Below, in pieces: positions 31,885 to 42,825 of a stretch of DNA of 64,000 nt. Source of the stretch: Diplonema papillatum (Eukaryota > Euglenozoa > Diplonemea > Diplonemida > Diplonemidae); contig JAPJBO010000850.1 of the NCBI GenBank assembly GCA_030068145.1, positions 35,317 through 99,316 of the forward strand, given 5' to 3'. The first letter of the stretch is position 1. Each line of letters begins with the position of its first letter. The notes under the pieces are model-generated. The model saw only the letters and a list, made by a program, of their open reading frames with translations, was not told the origin of the DNA and did not search any database. Both the position numbers and the translations under genes were made by a program.

Positions 31885-32212
31885 AGGATAGAGAGAGAGA
31901 GAGACGAGTTAGAGTGCAGGGACCATCTCTCCGGGGAGTTTCCGGTCTCCTCACTTCTCTTCGCACTGCTACGGCGGGCGTAAGTCGCTCCGGAGGCGCG
32001 CTGCAGGTTGCGGCTCTGCTACAGTAAGTGGCGGGTGCTGCAGCGGGCGCTCTGGCCGGCGGGCGAGCTCGTCTCGCGGGGGATCGCCGCCTTGTAACGC
32101 TGCGGGCCCTCTTCTTCCTCACGACTGCGCGGCCTACGGCGGCGGCTAACACCTTGATGGGAAACCTCAGCTTCCATTGAGCGAAGGCTACGTCCTGAGG
32201 GTACACGGGATA
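31885..32212 (+). repeat. R4, long copy, inside the 5'-end duplication
   Basis: Close match to 655-925, separating tandem copies 1 and 2 of the 5' end. Confidence 0.8.
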
Positions 32213-32214
32213 GA

Positions 32215-32450
32215 TCACCGTCCTTCGGGTCCCAACCAGTGGACTTCCCTTTCCGGTAAGCATCTCCGTGCTGCTCGAGCTCGGAGGCGCCTTGCTGGGC
32301 GAGGAGTCGTGCTCTCGTCGCTATCGTCGCAGGCGTTACGCTTCCCAGGGCCGTCACCTCGGCCGCTCGGTCGCACCCCCTCAGCTGCACTGACCTTTTC
32401 CCTCTGTATCAGTGCTGAGGAATCGACGTCTCCCGCGTTCGTGTGCGTGC
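32215..32450 (-). pseudogene. Tandem copy 2 of the coiled-coil gene's 5' end
   Basis: More diverged copy with several deletions; keeps the codons for NAGDVDSSALIQREK and SGRGDGPGKR. The ATG is changed to the complement of CGT. Confidence 0.75.
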
Positions 32451-33974
32451 GGCAACAGGAAGACCTGTACTTTGTTAGCAGCTGCTTGATCCAGTGTCTT
32501 ACAAGCCGGCTGATGCAATGTCGGCGCTGCATTCCGCAGTCCCATAAGAACCGCAAGAGCGAGCAAGATTTTCCCTCAGAAAGCGGCAGGACGCGAATGG
32601 TTAAATAACAGCCGTTAGGGCGCAACGGCAACTTACCTGCGGAAAACGAAGCGCGACCCGGGAGGGGATTGCAAGAACGTGCTTGGACCCGGGGGGGGAG
32701 GGGAGCCGGAAAAGAAGAAACAAATACAAAAAAAGAAAGAAAAGGAAGAAGAAAAAGGCGCGAAGAAGAAAAAAAAAGATGAGGGAGAGAATTCCCGCCT
32801 CCACACCCCCGGCACGGCCGCATGCAGGGGGGTTCTTTTCTTTTTTAGTGGTGTTTCCGACGATCAACTGAGGGGAAGGTTGACATGCTTTCTGCTGTCG
32901 TACCGTCCTTTTTAGAGTTAAAGTTCGCTTGAAATTCCGGGTTTTAGGGTCTCCGTGTGACCGTTCATGAATGGGTTCTCTTAGAGCAAGAAAGGGCTAT
33001 ATGGTTACGGGTTGTATATTTGGTGCACGCTTTCGTCATGGGTTGTGGCTAGCCATGTCCGGGACTGTTTGTGACCGACACCAAGTACATTCCTTCGTGG
33101 AGTGTAGTCTTGGGCCCCCCACGTTCTACAAGTTGAGCAGGGGTTGTTTTTGTCGTGTAAGCCCCTTGCGGACGGAGGGGAAACGGGTTGTCCAGGATCT
33201 GGATCAAACTCAAGAGTAGTTGTATATGACTCCAAAACGAGAAACCTGGCGCATGGGTAGGTTTCGTCGTAACACAGCTGTTCACAGCAGCAAAGTATGG
33301 ATCCTTTTCGACGTGTCTTTACTCTGGAGACGCAGAACTCGTGCAACAACTGTACTAGCCGAGAGCATAGGAGCAGGGACTGTTAGGAGGAAGAGAAGCC
33401 AGAAAATAACAACCTTCTCAGATCAAACGACCTTGTTCAGCGAAGAAAAATCCCCCCTGAAGCTGAGACCGACTAAGAGGCTGTCCGAGTCTAACATCGG
33501 GGCCACGGGTGCATTGGAACGGTCCTTTGCAGATAGATCCGCCAACCTACGAGCTTATCGTTTCCTCCAACATTTCATGTTTTGGTGAGAAGAAAGGCAA
33601 AAGGAAAAGGCCGAACGCTGCCCTCCTTTTGAAAAACAGCCGAAACACGAGAGCCGTCGCTCCCTCTATGTCGATTGGTTTATTGCATGTGTGGGGTGCT
33701 TCGCCAGGGTTGGAACAGGGGAGCCATGCAGAAAAGCACTGACGGAGGCTCCGCCCGTGGTACCAACTCAAGCAACACCACGTAGTTAAAAAGGTATTTG
33801 TTGTAGTGTCGTATTTGAACTGCATGTTCAAGGGGCATACAGCAGTTTCTGCCCTGCAGAGGGCGCTCGAACCAGAAATCCCTCGGTGCGCAAAGCATAC
33901 AAAATACTTCCCGCGAGCCGAAGCCTGTTTGCCGCTGGAAACGGACTACGGATCTGAAGACCCTAACTCCACAA
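32451..33974. other. Intergenic; purine tract and repeats R14, R9
   Basis: 32695-32790 is almost pure A/G on the plus strand. 32910-33010 is R14. 33225-33330 is R9. 33900-33980 is an inverted piece of R13. No gene recognised. Confidence 0.5.
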
Positions 33975-34080
33975 GAAGGTTGAAGTATGGCTAAAGATAA
34001 AGTGGTGTCACCTGAGGGGATAATCTCAGGGCCGCCCACGTGATAAAGCCGTGAAGCAGCGGCTGCCGGCATATCAATAG
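33975..34080 (+). repeat. R5 copy, 3' truncated
   Basis: Same start and inner CCTGAG/CTCAGG hairpin as the 13884 copy; lacks the GTGACACC end. Confidence 0.65.
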
Positions 34081-34309
34081 ATAAATAAAGCGACGACAAG
34101 GTGTGGAGGCATTTTATTGTTGCGCGGTTCCGGTGTGCCCGGTCACACCCGAATACGCGGGTGCGCTGCCGACAGCAAGAGTAGTGGTATTTTATTGTTG
34201 CGGCCTCCCACCTATTCTACACCTCTCGTGTCACTGCACTAAGTCAGACAAGAGTCAAACTCAACAGGGTCTTCTTTCCCCGCTGACGGTGTATTGTATT
34301 CCGTGCATC

Positions 34310-34375
34310 CCTTCCTTCCCTATGCATGAGAGGCAGTGTCCTGCCTAAAGATTAGACTAAGATTTTCCCCCAGGA
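34310..34375 (-). repeat. R2 copy, reverse orientation
   Basis: TGCATGAGAGGCAGTGTCCT to GACTAAGATTTTCCCCC. Confidence 0.65.
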
Positions 34376-34554
34376 AAATAGAGACGGCGGAGCGTGCGGG
34401 CGACATACCGATTCCGGTGCAAACGAGCTGCGGGTTTGAACTGGGCCAGACAAGGGCGAGCAAGGGCGAAATCTTGGGCTGACTCTTGACACCACGCAAG
34501 GACCCCCTTTTCCGCAGGGTTTGCGCTGCGTTCCTATCCTGTCACCGCAGATTG

Positions 34555-34715
34555 AGCCGGTCCGTCCCTATCTCATGAAACTGCATCGAAGTGCATTATC
34601 ACAGTGAATCACGGTCCACCACGGTCTATCAGGTCCATCCCTAGTCCCTAGAGCTGCATCGGATTGCCCGGTGCTGTATTCTTCGGTCTATCACGGTCTA
34701 TCAAGAGGGGATGGA
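34555..34715 (+). repeat. Dispersed repeat R8
   Basis: CTGAAACTGCATCGAAGTGC-like start, then CACGGTCTATCAGGTCCATC and CCTAGAGCTGCATCG. Copies at 47590-47800 and 53195-53355 (inverted); related fragments at 43140-43460. The word CACGGTCTATCA is repeated within the unit. Confidence 0.75.
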
Positions 34716-35249
34716 CCGGCTTAGCAGATGACAAGGTGGAGGGAAACGCCAGATCTGCATCACGCCCGAGTAAAAAAAGACAAATGAGGCTTGCCCCCTC
34801 GCCGCTGCTCCCCGAGGCAAGAGACGTGGGCACGAAATTGACCATCTCAAAACGACGTCAAGTTCTGACTTCGAAAGTGGTTAAGAAGGTCGTGGTGCAA
34901 TCGGTTTCCGGCAGCCCAAGTGGGGTGTTTGCGCCGGTTTATGACCCAATGCAAAAGTAGCCTTAATTCAGTTGCCACGATCCGAGCTGCTACCTGGGAA
35001 CGTGTTTCGCAGTCAAAGAAGAGGTAACCGCAGGGCCTAATGCAGACTGCTGCCACAGACTCTTTGCTTTCTGATCTCAACAAACTTGAAGAGCTGCTTC
35101 CCGCCCGTCCCGAAAATAACAAGAAAAACGCTGTTCGAGACAAGCCCCGTCTTGAGATGTGTCTTCGCTGCGTGAGAGGTGCAGATTGCGTACTGCGCGG
35201 CCACCCTCGGCCAGAAGGACGCTCTTACCAATTTGTTAAGACAGGTTAT
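34716..35249. other. Intergenic, unassigned
   Basis: Two plus frames (98 and 72 codons) cover part of it without recognisable motifs. Confidence 0.3.
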
Positions 35250-35540
35250 TTTACGTAAGCGCCAGCTTGAAAGGAAAATGCTCGACGAGGCTGCCCGACA
35301 AAGAACAGAAGGGATCCAAAGTGCTGTAACTACCGAACCACGTGTTGAACGGACGTGAGGTCATGCGGGTCTACCCCTACACGACAAATCACACAAACAC
35401 AACAGGTCAAAAGTCCTGAGTGAGAAAACAACACACGGTGGTGTAAGCGAAGAACAAATCAGATTGTGTTTGTATTGTATTTGCCCCTTACCTCTATATA
35501 TTCCCCCCTTCCATTCGGAGTCGAAGCAGCTACGTCGAGT
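35250..35540 (-). repeat. R6, long copy, reverse orientation
   Basis: Inverted relative to 37500-37810, with which it shares the Rtranslated-free GTTTGTATTGTATTTGCCC block. Confidence 0.75.
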
Positions 35541-36070
35541 ATTTCCCAGAACTGCCCCGTCGCGGCGCGCGTTCCTTCTCCTTTCCGCCCAAGCCCTGCG
35601 AAGGCAGAGCAACGGTGGCATCTGCCTTGGGTTCGGTGCGACTTGAGATCGCTCGTGTCTTGGAACTCATCGGGGCCAGAACAAAACGGGCGGAAAAGGC
35701 CACGGTGGTAGCTGATTTCAAAAGGTTTCAACACAACTCCGCAGCGTGAGAGACGCGAGCCGGGGGGAGCGAACGAAGACGAACGACGCGAGGAGTGTAG
35801 AAAAAGATCAGAATACGAAGAAATGCAAAGACTGCCGTGAGGGTGACGCTGCAGCCCGGGGAGGGTGGGAACTTGGGGCGGAGATTGGTGCACCCCGTGT
35901 ACAGTGTACCTGTCGAACGATGACAGCCTGACACGTAGCAAGAGCTGCAATTCGTGTTCCAATCCGCAGTCGTGTCCAGGACTGGCGTGCTTGCCGCGCG
36001 TGCTTTCGCCAGAGTAGCTTGAGGCAACAGGACCGTTTCTTCTTGCGATAACCCGTAACTGCGACAAGAA
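35541..36070. other. Intergenic, unassigned
   Basis: A 206-codon minus frame (35459-36079) extends out of R6 and has no recognisable content. Confidence 0.3.
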
Positions 36071-36148
36071 TGTTGTCAACGAGAGCGCGGGGATCCAAGA
36101 TGATCAGATACCGTCGTAGTCCACTGCTGTAAACGATGCCGTCTCAGG
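36071..36148 (+). rRNA. 18S rRNA-like fragment, copy 2
   Basis: 78 bp matching the 12829-12897 copy and extending ~10 bp further upstream (TGTTGTCAACGAGAGCG), where it still resembles 18S rRNA (ATCAAGAACGAAAG). Not a functional gene. Confidence 0.5.
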
Positions 36149-36209
36149 AAAAGAAAGCAACAGCGATTGCTCCCAATAACGGCGTCCTTGGAGAGCATAC
36201 TTGTTACAG

Positions 36210-36460
36210 CTAAGAAGATTGAAGTATGGCTAAAGATAAAGTGGTGTCACCTGAGGGGGTAATCTCAGGGCCGCCCACGTGATAAAGCCGTTAAGCATTG
36301 GGAACTTTTAAGTACACGGGCCACACGGATCTGCATGCACCGCTAAGCAGTGGCTGCCGGCATCCTGTGACACCTTTTATATGTAGTTGGTTATCATGAA
36401 TAGACTACTATATAGAAAGAGTAGCGTTGGCACTCTTACAGGTTCGTTCCCTGGGGAGGA
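36210..36460 (+). repeat. R5 copy with internal insertion
   Basis: Keeps both pairing ends GGTGTCAC and GTGACACC but carries ~65 extra bases (CATTGGGAACTTTTAAGTAC...) between the inner hairpins. The same insert begins in the 51995 copy. Confidence 0.65.
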
Positions 36461-37154
36461 AGGAACGTTGGCAGCGGCTTAACCGTGGACGCGTACAGGT
36501 CAAATCGCACAAAAGAGTTTTCGGTTGACCGTTGAGGCTGGGAGTCAAATGGTAAGGGGAACAAAGGGGGGTGCCGCTCGTCGGGTATTTCTCACTACGC
36601 CGTGAAAACCGGATTGGAGCGTGTACTTTCATATAATATGGCAAGTCAAGGTCAGCGGTCGTCGGCCCGGAATGGTGTAGAAGACAGGGTGGGGGGAACT
36701 CTCTCTCTTTTTTGTCCTTTTTTTTTTCTTTCAGGGTTACTTATTCTTGTGTTCGTTAGTTTCTTTCTTCCGTTTTCTGGGGTTTTAATAGTTTATAGCT
36801 GGTGGTTGCGATCGGCTTCCCAGTGCTGACGCAGTTGCCCACAAGGGGGATAAAGATCAGCCGTTGGGATTGTATTGTCTCTAGCCTCCGTCGAAATAAG
36901 CGCCGGGCCTCCGCACCGACGCTTTTTTGCTGGAAATCTGCTGGGAATCGAAAGTTGCGGGTGTTTCGTTTCGCAGTCGCAAAGACCCTAACGCCAGAAA
37001 ATGCTTTCTTTCGTTCTTCCGCCGCATCGAGGCCGTCTGAATCAAAACAGATGGCACCAAGCCTCGTGTTTCCCTCCGGCTGGTATGCGGGCTTGGGGCG
37101 GTCCGAATAAAGGATCGAAAAGCCGCTTCCGAACCTGTTCGCCAGTGAGAGTCC
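36461..37154. other. Intergenic, nothing recognised
   Basis: T-rich stretches near 36700-36780; no coding frame or repeat placed. Confidence 0.35.
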
Positions 37155-37370
37155 TTGCCAGCCCTACCTAGCGCGTCTGCCGAGTGCGGAGAAGAAGGCC
37201 GGCTGACCCCCGAACGCCAATCCGGAGAGCCTCCCGCGTCTCCCGTGGGCAAATCCGGAGCCGAAGCAGCTGGGCGAGCAGAGCAGACACCCCCGGCCAA
37301 CTGGGGCCTCAACCCGCCAAACAGGCGGAGAGCGCCGCCAACGACGACCCCCCGACCAGACACAACCGAG
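37155..37370 (+). pseudogene. Inverted stray copy of part of the coiled-coil gene
   Basis: Plus-strand frame SAECGEEGRLTPERQSGEPP matches residues ~67-115 of the gene at 25597-31189 (SAGCGDEGRLTPERQSGERP) with changes and an inserted segment. It lies in opposite orientation 6 kb upstream, so this is a dispersed gene fragment. Confidence 0.75.
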
Positions 37371-37499
37371 GCCGGTTGTAGCCTTTGTGCGCAACCCCCC
37401 CACCTTTTGGGTTAGTGTAGAGTCGTGTTGACTCCGGGAATTACCGTCCCTCCCGTAAGGCTAAGATGGCCAACAGGCCATACGTTCAAGGAAACGGCG

Positions 37500-37810
37500 T
37501 TTCCATAGTCAAAATACTCGACGTCGCTGCTTCGACTCCGAATGAAAGGGAGCAAATATAGAGGTAAGGGGCAAATACAATACAAACACAATCTGATTTG
37601 TTCTTCGCTGACACCACCGTGCGTTGTTTTCTCGCTCAGGACTTTGACCTGTTGTGTTTGTGTGATTTGTCGTGTAGGGGTAAACCCGCATGACCTCACG
37701 TCCGTTCAACACGCGGTTCGGTAGTTACTACTAGTTGGGATCCCTTCTGTTCTTTGTCGGGCAGCATCGTCGAGCATTTCCTTCCAAGCTGGCGCTCATG
37801 TAGAAAAACA
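37500..37810 (+). repeat. R6, long copy
   Basis: Full version from the GAGTCGAAGCAGC/GTATTGTATTTGC block to TCGAGCATTTCCTTCC. Confidence 0.75.
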
Positions 37811-37977
37811 GCCGGGGGCACCGGGTGCGCCTGGGTGTGGTGTGCGGAACTAAAAGAGAGGGTTCCGTTTCCATGTTTTGAAAGAAGCGGGCAGGATGCG
37901 CGTTTACTCAGCGCGACCGACGCGACTAGAGCGGCCACGAGTCGTGCCGCCGGACGGGACGATGCCCCCATTGCAGG

Positions 37978-38397
37978 CAGTGTTTAAAAAAACGTCGCCA
38001 ACGTTTGCCGTTTGGCAAATCCTGCCAAACGCGTTTTGTTTAAGCCCTTGAGAAACGTCTATAGCGTAGCAGGCAAGTAGAAGTGTCTGTCATCCCGCAT
38101 CAGTCACTTGCTGCAGACAGGGTCAGACTGTGCAGGCCTGGGGGGTTCGACCGTTCGACACCTACGACGATGACAACTTCAGCATGTGAAACTGACAAAC
38201 CGGAGTAATACAGATCCTGCCTCACACAAATCGCATCCTTGTGTTTCCGTCTCTCGTAATGATTCTCCTTCCTGTCTGTACGGCAATGTAGCCAAATGCC
38301 AGACGTTTGCCACGCGGCAAACGTTTGCCGTTTGCAAACGGCAAACGTTGGGCAAATCGTGCCAAACGCGTTTTATTAGCCGTTTTTTTAGTCACTG
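37978..38397. mobile_element. Non-autonomous hAT-type transposon (420 bp)
   Basis: Begins CAGTGTTTAAAAAAACG and ends in the complement of CAGTGACTAAAAAAACG (15 of 17 match). It is flanked by perfect 8-bp direct repeats ATTGCAGG (37970-37977 and 38398-38405). Subterminal regions contain CAAACG/CGTTTG clusters like those of the 8091-8871 element, and CCAAACGCGTTTT occurs once near each end. No transposase frame. Confidence 0.9.
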
Positions 38398-38435
38398 ATT
38401 GCAGGAGGATGCGGGTGAGGCAGATTTTGCCTGAC

Positions 38436-38452
38436 GGGGGGGGGGGGGGGGG
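38436..38452. repeat. Poly-G tract
   Basis: About 17 consecutive G, 40 bp beyond the second hAT element. Confidence 0.7.
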
Positions 38453-38778
38453 ATGCAGGGTAACCTGCGGGAGACCGTCGCCGACAGCGGGCAGACGGAA
38501 CACCGGAGAGAAGACACTGTCGTCCACAGCAGCACCTGTGCACATCCATACATTGTATGCAGGACGTATGTACGGTGTGCACATTTTCATGCACGTACGT
38601 ACAGGTGAGGACAGTAGTGCAGGTACAGTCAATCGAGGCCGTTGTTCGTCTTATGAGCAAGCCCACGCTTCTCAGAGGCCACGCACGTTTCGTGGCAACC
38701 AGACCAGCTGGAAGGTGTGGATGCTCAGAAATCGAACGGTTCGTAGGTCGTCAAGGTTTGCTGGCAGCAGGGCCCCTC

Positions 38779-41700
38779 CTACGGCGAAGCGTTCGGCGTC
38801 GACGTGGTTCCGGAAGAAGTGGGCTTCGTTCTGTTGCCCGGGCGTGTGCCGTCTTGCCGTTTGTAGGTCTTGATCATGTTCGTGAAGAACGATTCCGCCG
38901 TAGCCTCGAGAGACTTCTCCCTCTTGTTGCCGGTGTCCCGGAGCTGGTCCGACACCCGGGCCCGCCTAGTCGGGGCGACCGAGGGGCCAAGCAGGCCGCC
39001 TTCCTTCGCTTTCTTTCTCTCTTTGCCAAGCCAGTCCATGAAGGAGTCCGGCGTTTCTGCCTCCGTTTCTTGCACCAGCTTCTTAGGCGGCGGGACAACC
39101 TGGTCCCAAGGCGCGTCGGCGTATCTGCCGGTCTGGAGCTTTGCGACCTGTGCGATGGGTGGTATGGGGGGTGGGAAAGCTTGACTGTATCGGGCTAGAC
39201 TTTAACTCGTGCTTCAGCCAGGTTGCCCACTTTGCTGCCATATCGCTAGGCTCCTGAAAGCGTACCCGTTTTTTGTGTTTCCGACGATCCCGTGGGACGT
39301 ACAGATTGGTGTCTTTCGACCTTTGTTTGTTTGTGAGGTTCAGCTTGGTGCGTGTGGTCGGTGGGCGGGGGGGTTGGTTAGGAGGGGTTTTTTTTTTTTT
39401 TTCCCTTTTTTTTTTAAAGAATTAAAGTGCGCTTGAAACTCCAGGCTTTCAGGGTCTCCTTGTGACCGTTGTGTCCTTTGACAGAGTGTGCCGATGCCTC
39501 TCCACCTTTAAGAAACACGGCTGAGTCACGCATGCTCTTGACAGACGCTAGCGTCCGACATTTTGCACACGCGTCACAGTCGTTGGGTGGTATTGACAAG
39601 GGGTTTCATCGGACACTCGGATGAGCTTCCTTACTTCACCGCCGCAGGTTCCCCCCTGACCTGGGAGGTCTGCTTGGCTGCCGTTGGTTGCGTTTCCGCG
39701 TTGGTGCTGCAACCTCACGGTCCATGCTACTGACTGTGAAGTACGTGTCATCAATCCCCAAACCTTTTTCGCCCACCACCCTGTCACGTGTTAGAGTAAA
39801 CCTACTGCTTCCATGCTAGTGGTATGGTCCTTTGACAGAGTGAGCCGATGCCTCTCATCTCACCTTTAAAACACGGCTGAGTCACGCATGCACGCGCGCA
39901 ATCGTTGGGTGGTATTGACAAGGGGACACTCGGATGAGCTTCCTTACTTCACCGCCGCAGGTTCCCCCCTGCCCTGGGAGGTCTGCTACGAGCTGTGCGA
40001 TGAGTGGGTTGCACAAAAAGATGCCGGAAACTGGACTGGAATCTTGATAAGAAGGAGTGTGCGGATGATCGCGGCGTGCGTCTGTTATCCCAAAGACATA
40101 CTGGTTGAGGAAGGAGCAAACACGGAGACTGCTGCAGATAGTTTGCAGAGGACTGGGTAGTTTGCAGAGGACTGGGCACTTTTCTCGAGTGGGGCAGGTG
40201 GGCCGCTGTGAGAACTCGGGGGGGTTCGACACGTACGCCGCTTAGGACGATGCATGCTACTCATGGGGGACCAAACCCGCAAACCCGACTCGTGGGGAAG
40301 GAATGGTCTCTATGATTTTGTTTGTGCGCACTAGCGGAACTCACCTGCTTTGGTGAGTTTCATGTATTACGCTGCCAACTACTAATTGTTAGTACCAACA
40401 ATGCAAAGAACTGAGACGAACGGTTACCGCGGGGCACTTGCATGCGCTTGAGTGTTCTTCACGCACGTACCGATTCACCGAACTACAGAAACACACACTG
40501 GGTAGCCAGATCTACACAGAACCGACCCCAGGGAGGGGCGCAAGAACGTGCTTAGAATGCCTATGAGGCGGACCATCGTCATCACGGAAAGACAGGACGG
40601 GTCTGTCCGTGCTCGTTCGAGCCGCGCTACCCATGCTACGAGAGCAGGCAAACCCGTCTCGGAGAGGAACCCCTATTTAATTGTTCCCCAGCAACGCGCT
40701 GAGGAACTCCACTTGAGAAACTGTTTGTTGCTGCAATCAATGGGAAGGCTTCGTGCACTGTTCAAGTCAGAAGCACGACACGGTACGATCGAAGAGATGA
40801 GCCATCCAGTGGCTAATGCAGGCCATCGCTACAGATATTCTGCATTCTAACATCCAACTGTTGGATCACTGCCGTTTGCTTCTCACGTATGTTGTCTGGG
40901 GGAAAGGGGTGGTCGGTCCTGCCTAACAGTGCCGCCTGGTTCGCGAAACTCGAAGAACGTTGAATAAATTGGGCCACAGGTAGCCTATAGGCGGAGCCAT
41001 CTGCCGTTTCGATCGTTGCCTCAGAGAACGGTAAAGCAGCAAAGACACACACCTGCGGGAGGGAATCGGCGAAAGCTGGGACGAACAACTTCGTGTGGCT
41101 TATGGTCGCAGACGGGACTCTTCTGCGCGGTTTTTGTGAAGTATTACGAGGTTGAGAAGGCCGATATTTTGGACTCAAATTTTCCGAGTTGTTTGTTGGC
41201 AGGTTTCCCACTTTGAAGTCGTAAAACTCTCGGCAGATTCCAAGCCGTAAAACTCTCCGGGTTGATCCATAGATTTCCCGAGTCGCAAGACTCTCGGTGT
41301 TGATCCATAGATTCCCCAAAAGGCTTTCTGCGCCCTGGACAACCTCTCTTCCGTCAGGGGCCAACCCAAGAAAAGCGAAGACGATTGAAAAGCGTGTACC
41401 TTTGCACTGCGAGCCTTTCGTCGAGCATGCTGGACATCGGGATGCCGGCCAAGCGGTAGAGAAGGTATTCTTTGAGGGTGTAGCTCGCTTGCTTCTCTCC
41501 GTCCGTGTAGATCAGCGCCGCGCCGCGCTCGATGCACCACTTGCGGAGGCTTGCCTGCACGTAGGTGAGGAAGTGCTCCCGCTCCTTGGGGTCCTTCGTG
41601 TACGCCTGCGCCGCGGGATCCAAAAGCTTCGCCTTCGTGCACATGACAATGAGCGGCACGCCGAGGTTGCCCTTGTTGAAGATCCCCATTTTTTTGTACG

Positions 41701-42382
41701 TGGCCGAAGCCCGGCCAAGATCCCGGGGCGACGTCAGTACTTCAAGGCAGTCGTCCGTCTCCTTTTTCTTGACGAGCTGCCTAGGGTCCGTGTGGAAGGC
41801 GTCGCATTGTGCTTCCATGCGGCTGGTGAGGTGGTTTAGATACGACCGATCGTCTCCGACTATGTCGGCCACGCACTGAGTGAGGAACTTGTACCATTCG
41901 TTTAGACGTTCCATCGCCCGATGGGGGACGGAGAGGTCGACAGCGATCGCGAAAACGGTGGTCTCGAGGTTCCGCTGTTTGAGGGTGCCGCCTAAGAAGA
42001 ACGCAGGGAGGAGGAACTTCAAGCCCGGCTTTTCGATGACGGTCTGCAGAACCCGGACGGTGGCTTCTTCGTCCTCGTCGATCGGCTTCTCCTTCCACTC
42101 GCCGTAAGCGAAGCCCAAGCCGGACGGCGGGGTGTCCTCTTCTTCGTCGTCATCTTCGTTGGTGTGCTGCCGGAGCCATTTGAGTGTCAGCTCCTTGCCG
42201 TCGGCTCGGTCGCCTACCACAAACAGCTGGTACACGTCGCGGGCCTTTGCCGCTGACGCGTTCTCTCTGTGCTCCCTCAGCACCTTCTCCCAGAGGGACT
42301 CCTCTCTCCCGGTGTCGGTCCGCTCCTGCTTCACGACCTCCTCTGGCCTCTCGCGCTCGCCTGCCTCGCCGTCGACCTCCAT
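38779..42382 (-). CDS. Cytoplasmic dynein light intermediate chain (three exons)
   Basis: Exons 42382-41400, 41098-41053 and 39147-38779; phases (2, then 0) and GT-AG sites agree, giving 465 residues. LWEKVLREHRE (30-40) and YQLFVVGDRADGKELTLKWL (51-70) match the start of the Ras-like fold. LETTVFAIAVDLSVPHRAME, GVPLIVMCTKAKLLD, LRKWCIERGAALIYT and KEYLLYRLAGIP follow the family order. The tiny second exon supplies KLFVPAFADS, and the last exon PPPKKLVQETEAETPDSFMD plus SLEATAESFFTNMI, the latter matching the C-terminal effector helix that binds cargo adaptors. It links the dynein heavy chain to cargo. The P-loop is degenerate: GDRADGKE lacks the usual Ser/Thr, so nucleotide binding is doubtful. 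Cytoplasmic (type 1) rather than intraflagellar dynein is inferred from the C-terminal helix. Confidence 0.85.
39455..39985 (+). repeat. Direct repeat inside DLIC intron 2 (R12 family)
   Basis: 39455-39675 and 39825-39985 share GCTGAGTCACGCATGC, GGGTGGTATTGACAAGGGG and ACTCGGATGAGCTTCCTTAC. They are tandem pieces of R12 about 350 bp apart. Confidence 0.7.
40540..40660 (+). repeat. R11-related repeat in DLIC intron 2
   Basis: GCAAGAACGTGCTTAGAATG and GGCGGACCATC relate it to copies at 51020-51150, 51485-51600, 55300-55440 and 55900-56040. Confidence 0.5.
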
Positions 42383-42514
42383 GTTCCGCACGTACGCCCA
42401 GCGCGCGCACACAACACACGCCTCACCGCCCCCCTCCCGCTAGCGCGCGTCGCGCACCCTGTTTTCCGTGCCCCAACACCCAGCCCACCCTGTTTTTTCT
42501 TTTTTTTGGAGTGG

Positions 42515-42800
42515 ACCAGGGAAAGCCTGCTACACGGGAGCCAATCTTCACATGTTCGGCGGGACTGCAGAGCCACGGGCCTACGGGTCAAGTGGCTACC
42601 GATTTCCCAAACTAAAGCATCAAGGCGTGGCGCACCTTGGGGCTTGACGCTCGCGCTCGTCGAGACGGTCAGCCGCAGGGCAGAGCGGACGGGGTTGTAG
42701 CACTGTGCTGCCTCCGACTCAAGCTTTGCAAACTGTGTGGTTGACCGTCACGTTCCTGGACCAGGAGCGGCCTTTTTCTTTTTCTTCTTCTTCGTCTTCT
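42515..42800 (+). repeat. R7 copy upstream of DLIC
   Basis: Same ~285-bp unit as 23810-24090, ending in a TTC-rich microsatellite (to about 42825). Confidence 0.8.
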
Positions 42801-42825
42801 TCTTCTTCTTCTTGGAGTGGACAGT

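Noticed and set aside
38557-39198. 213-codon plus-strand frame opposite the last DLIC exon
   Set aside because: Antisense to an exon that matches the DLIC C-terminus in phase and content.
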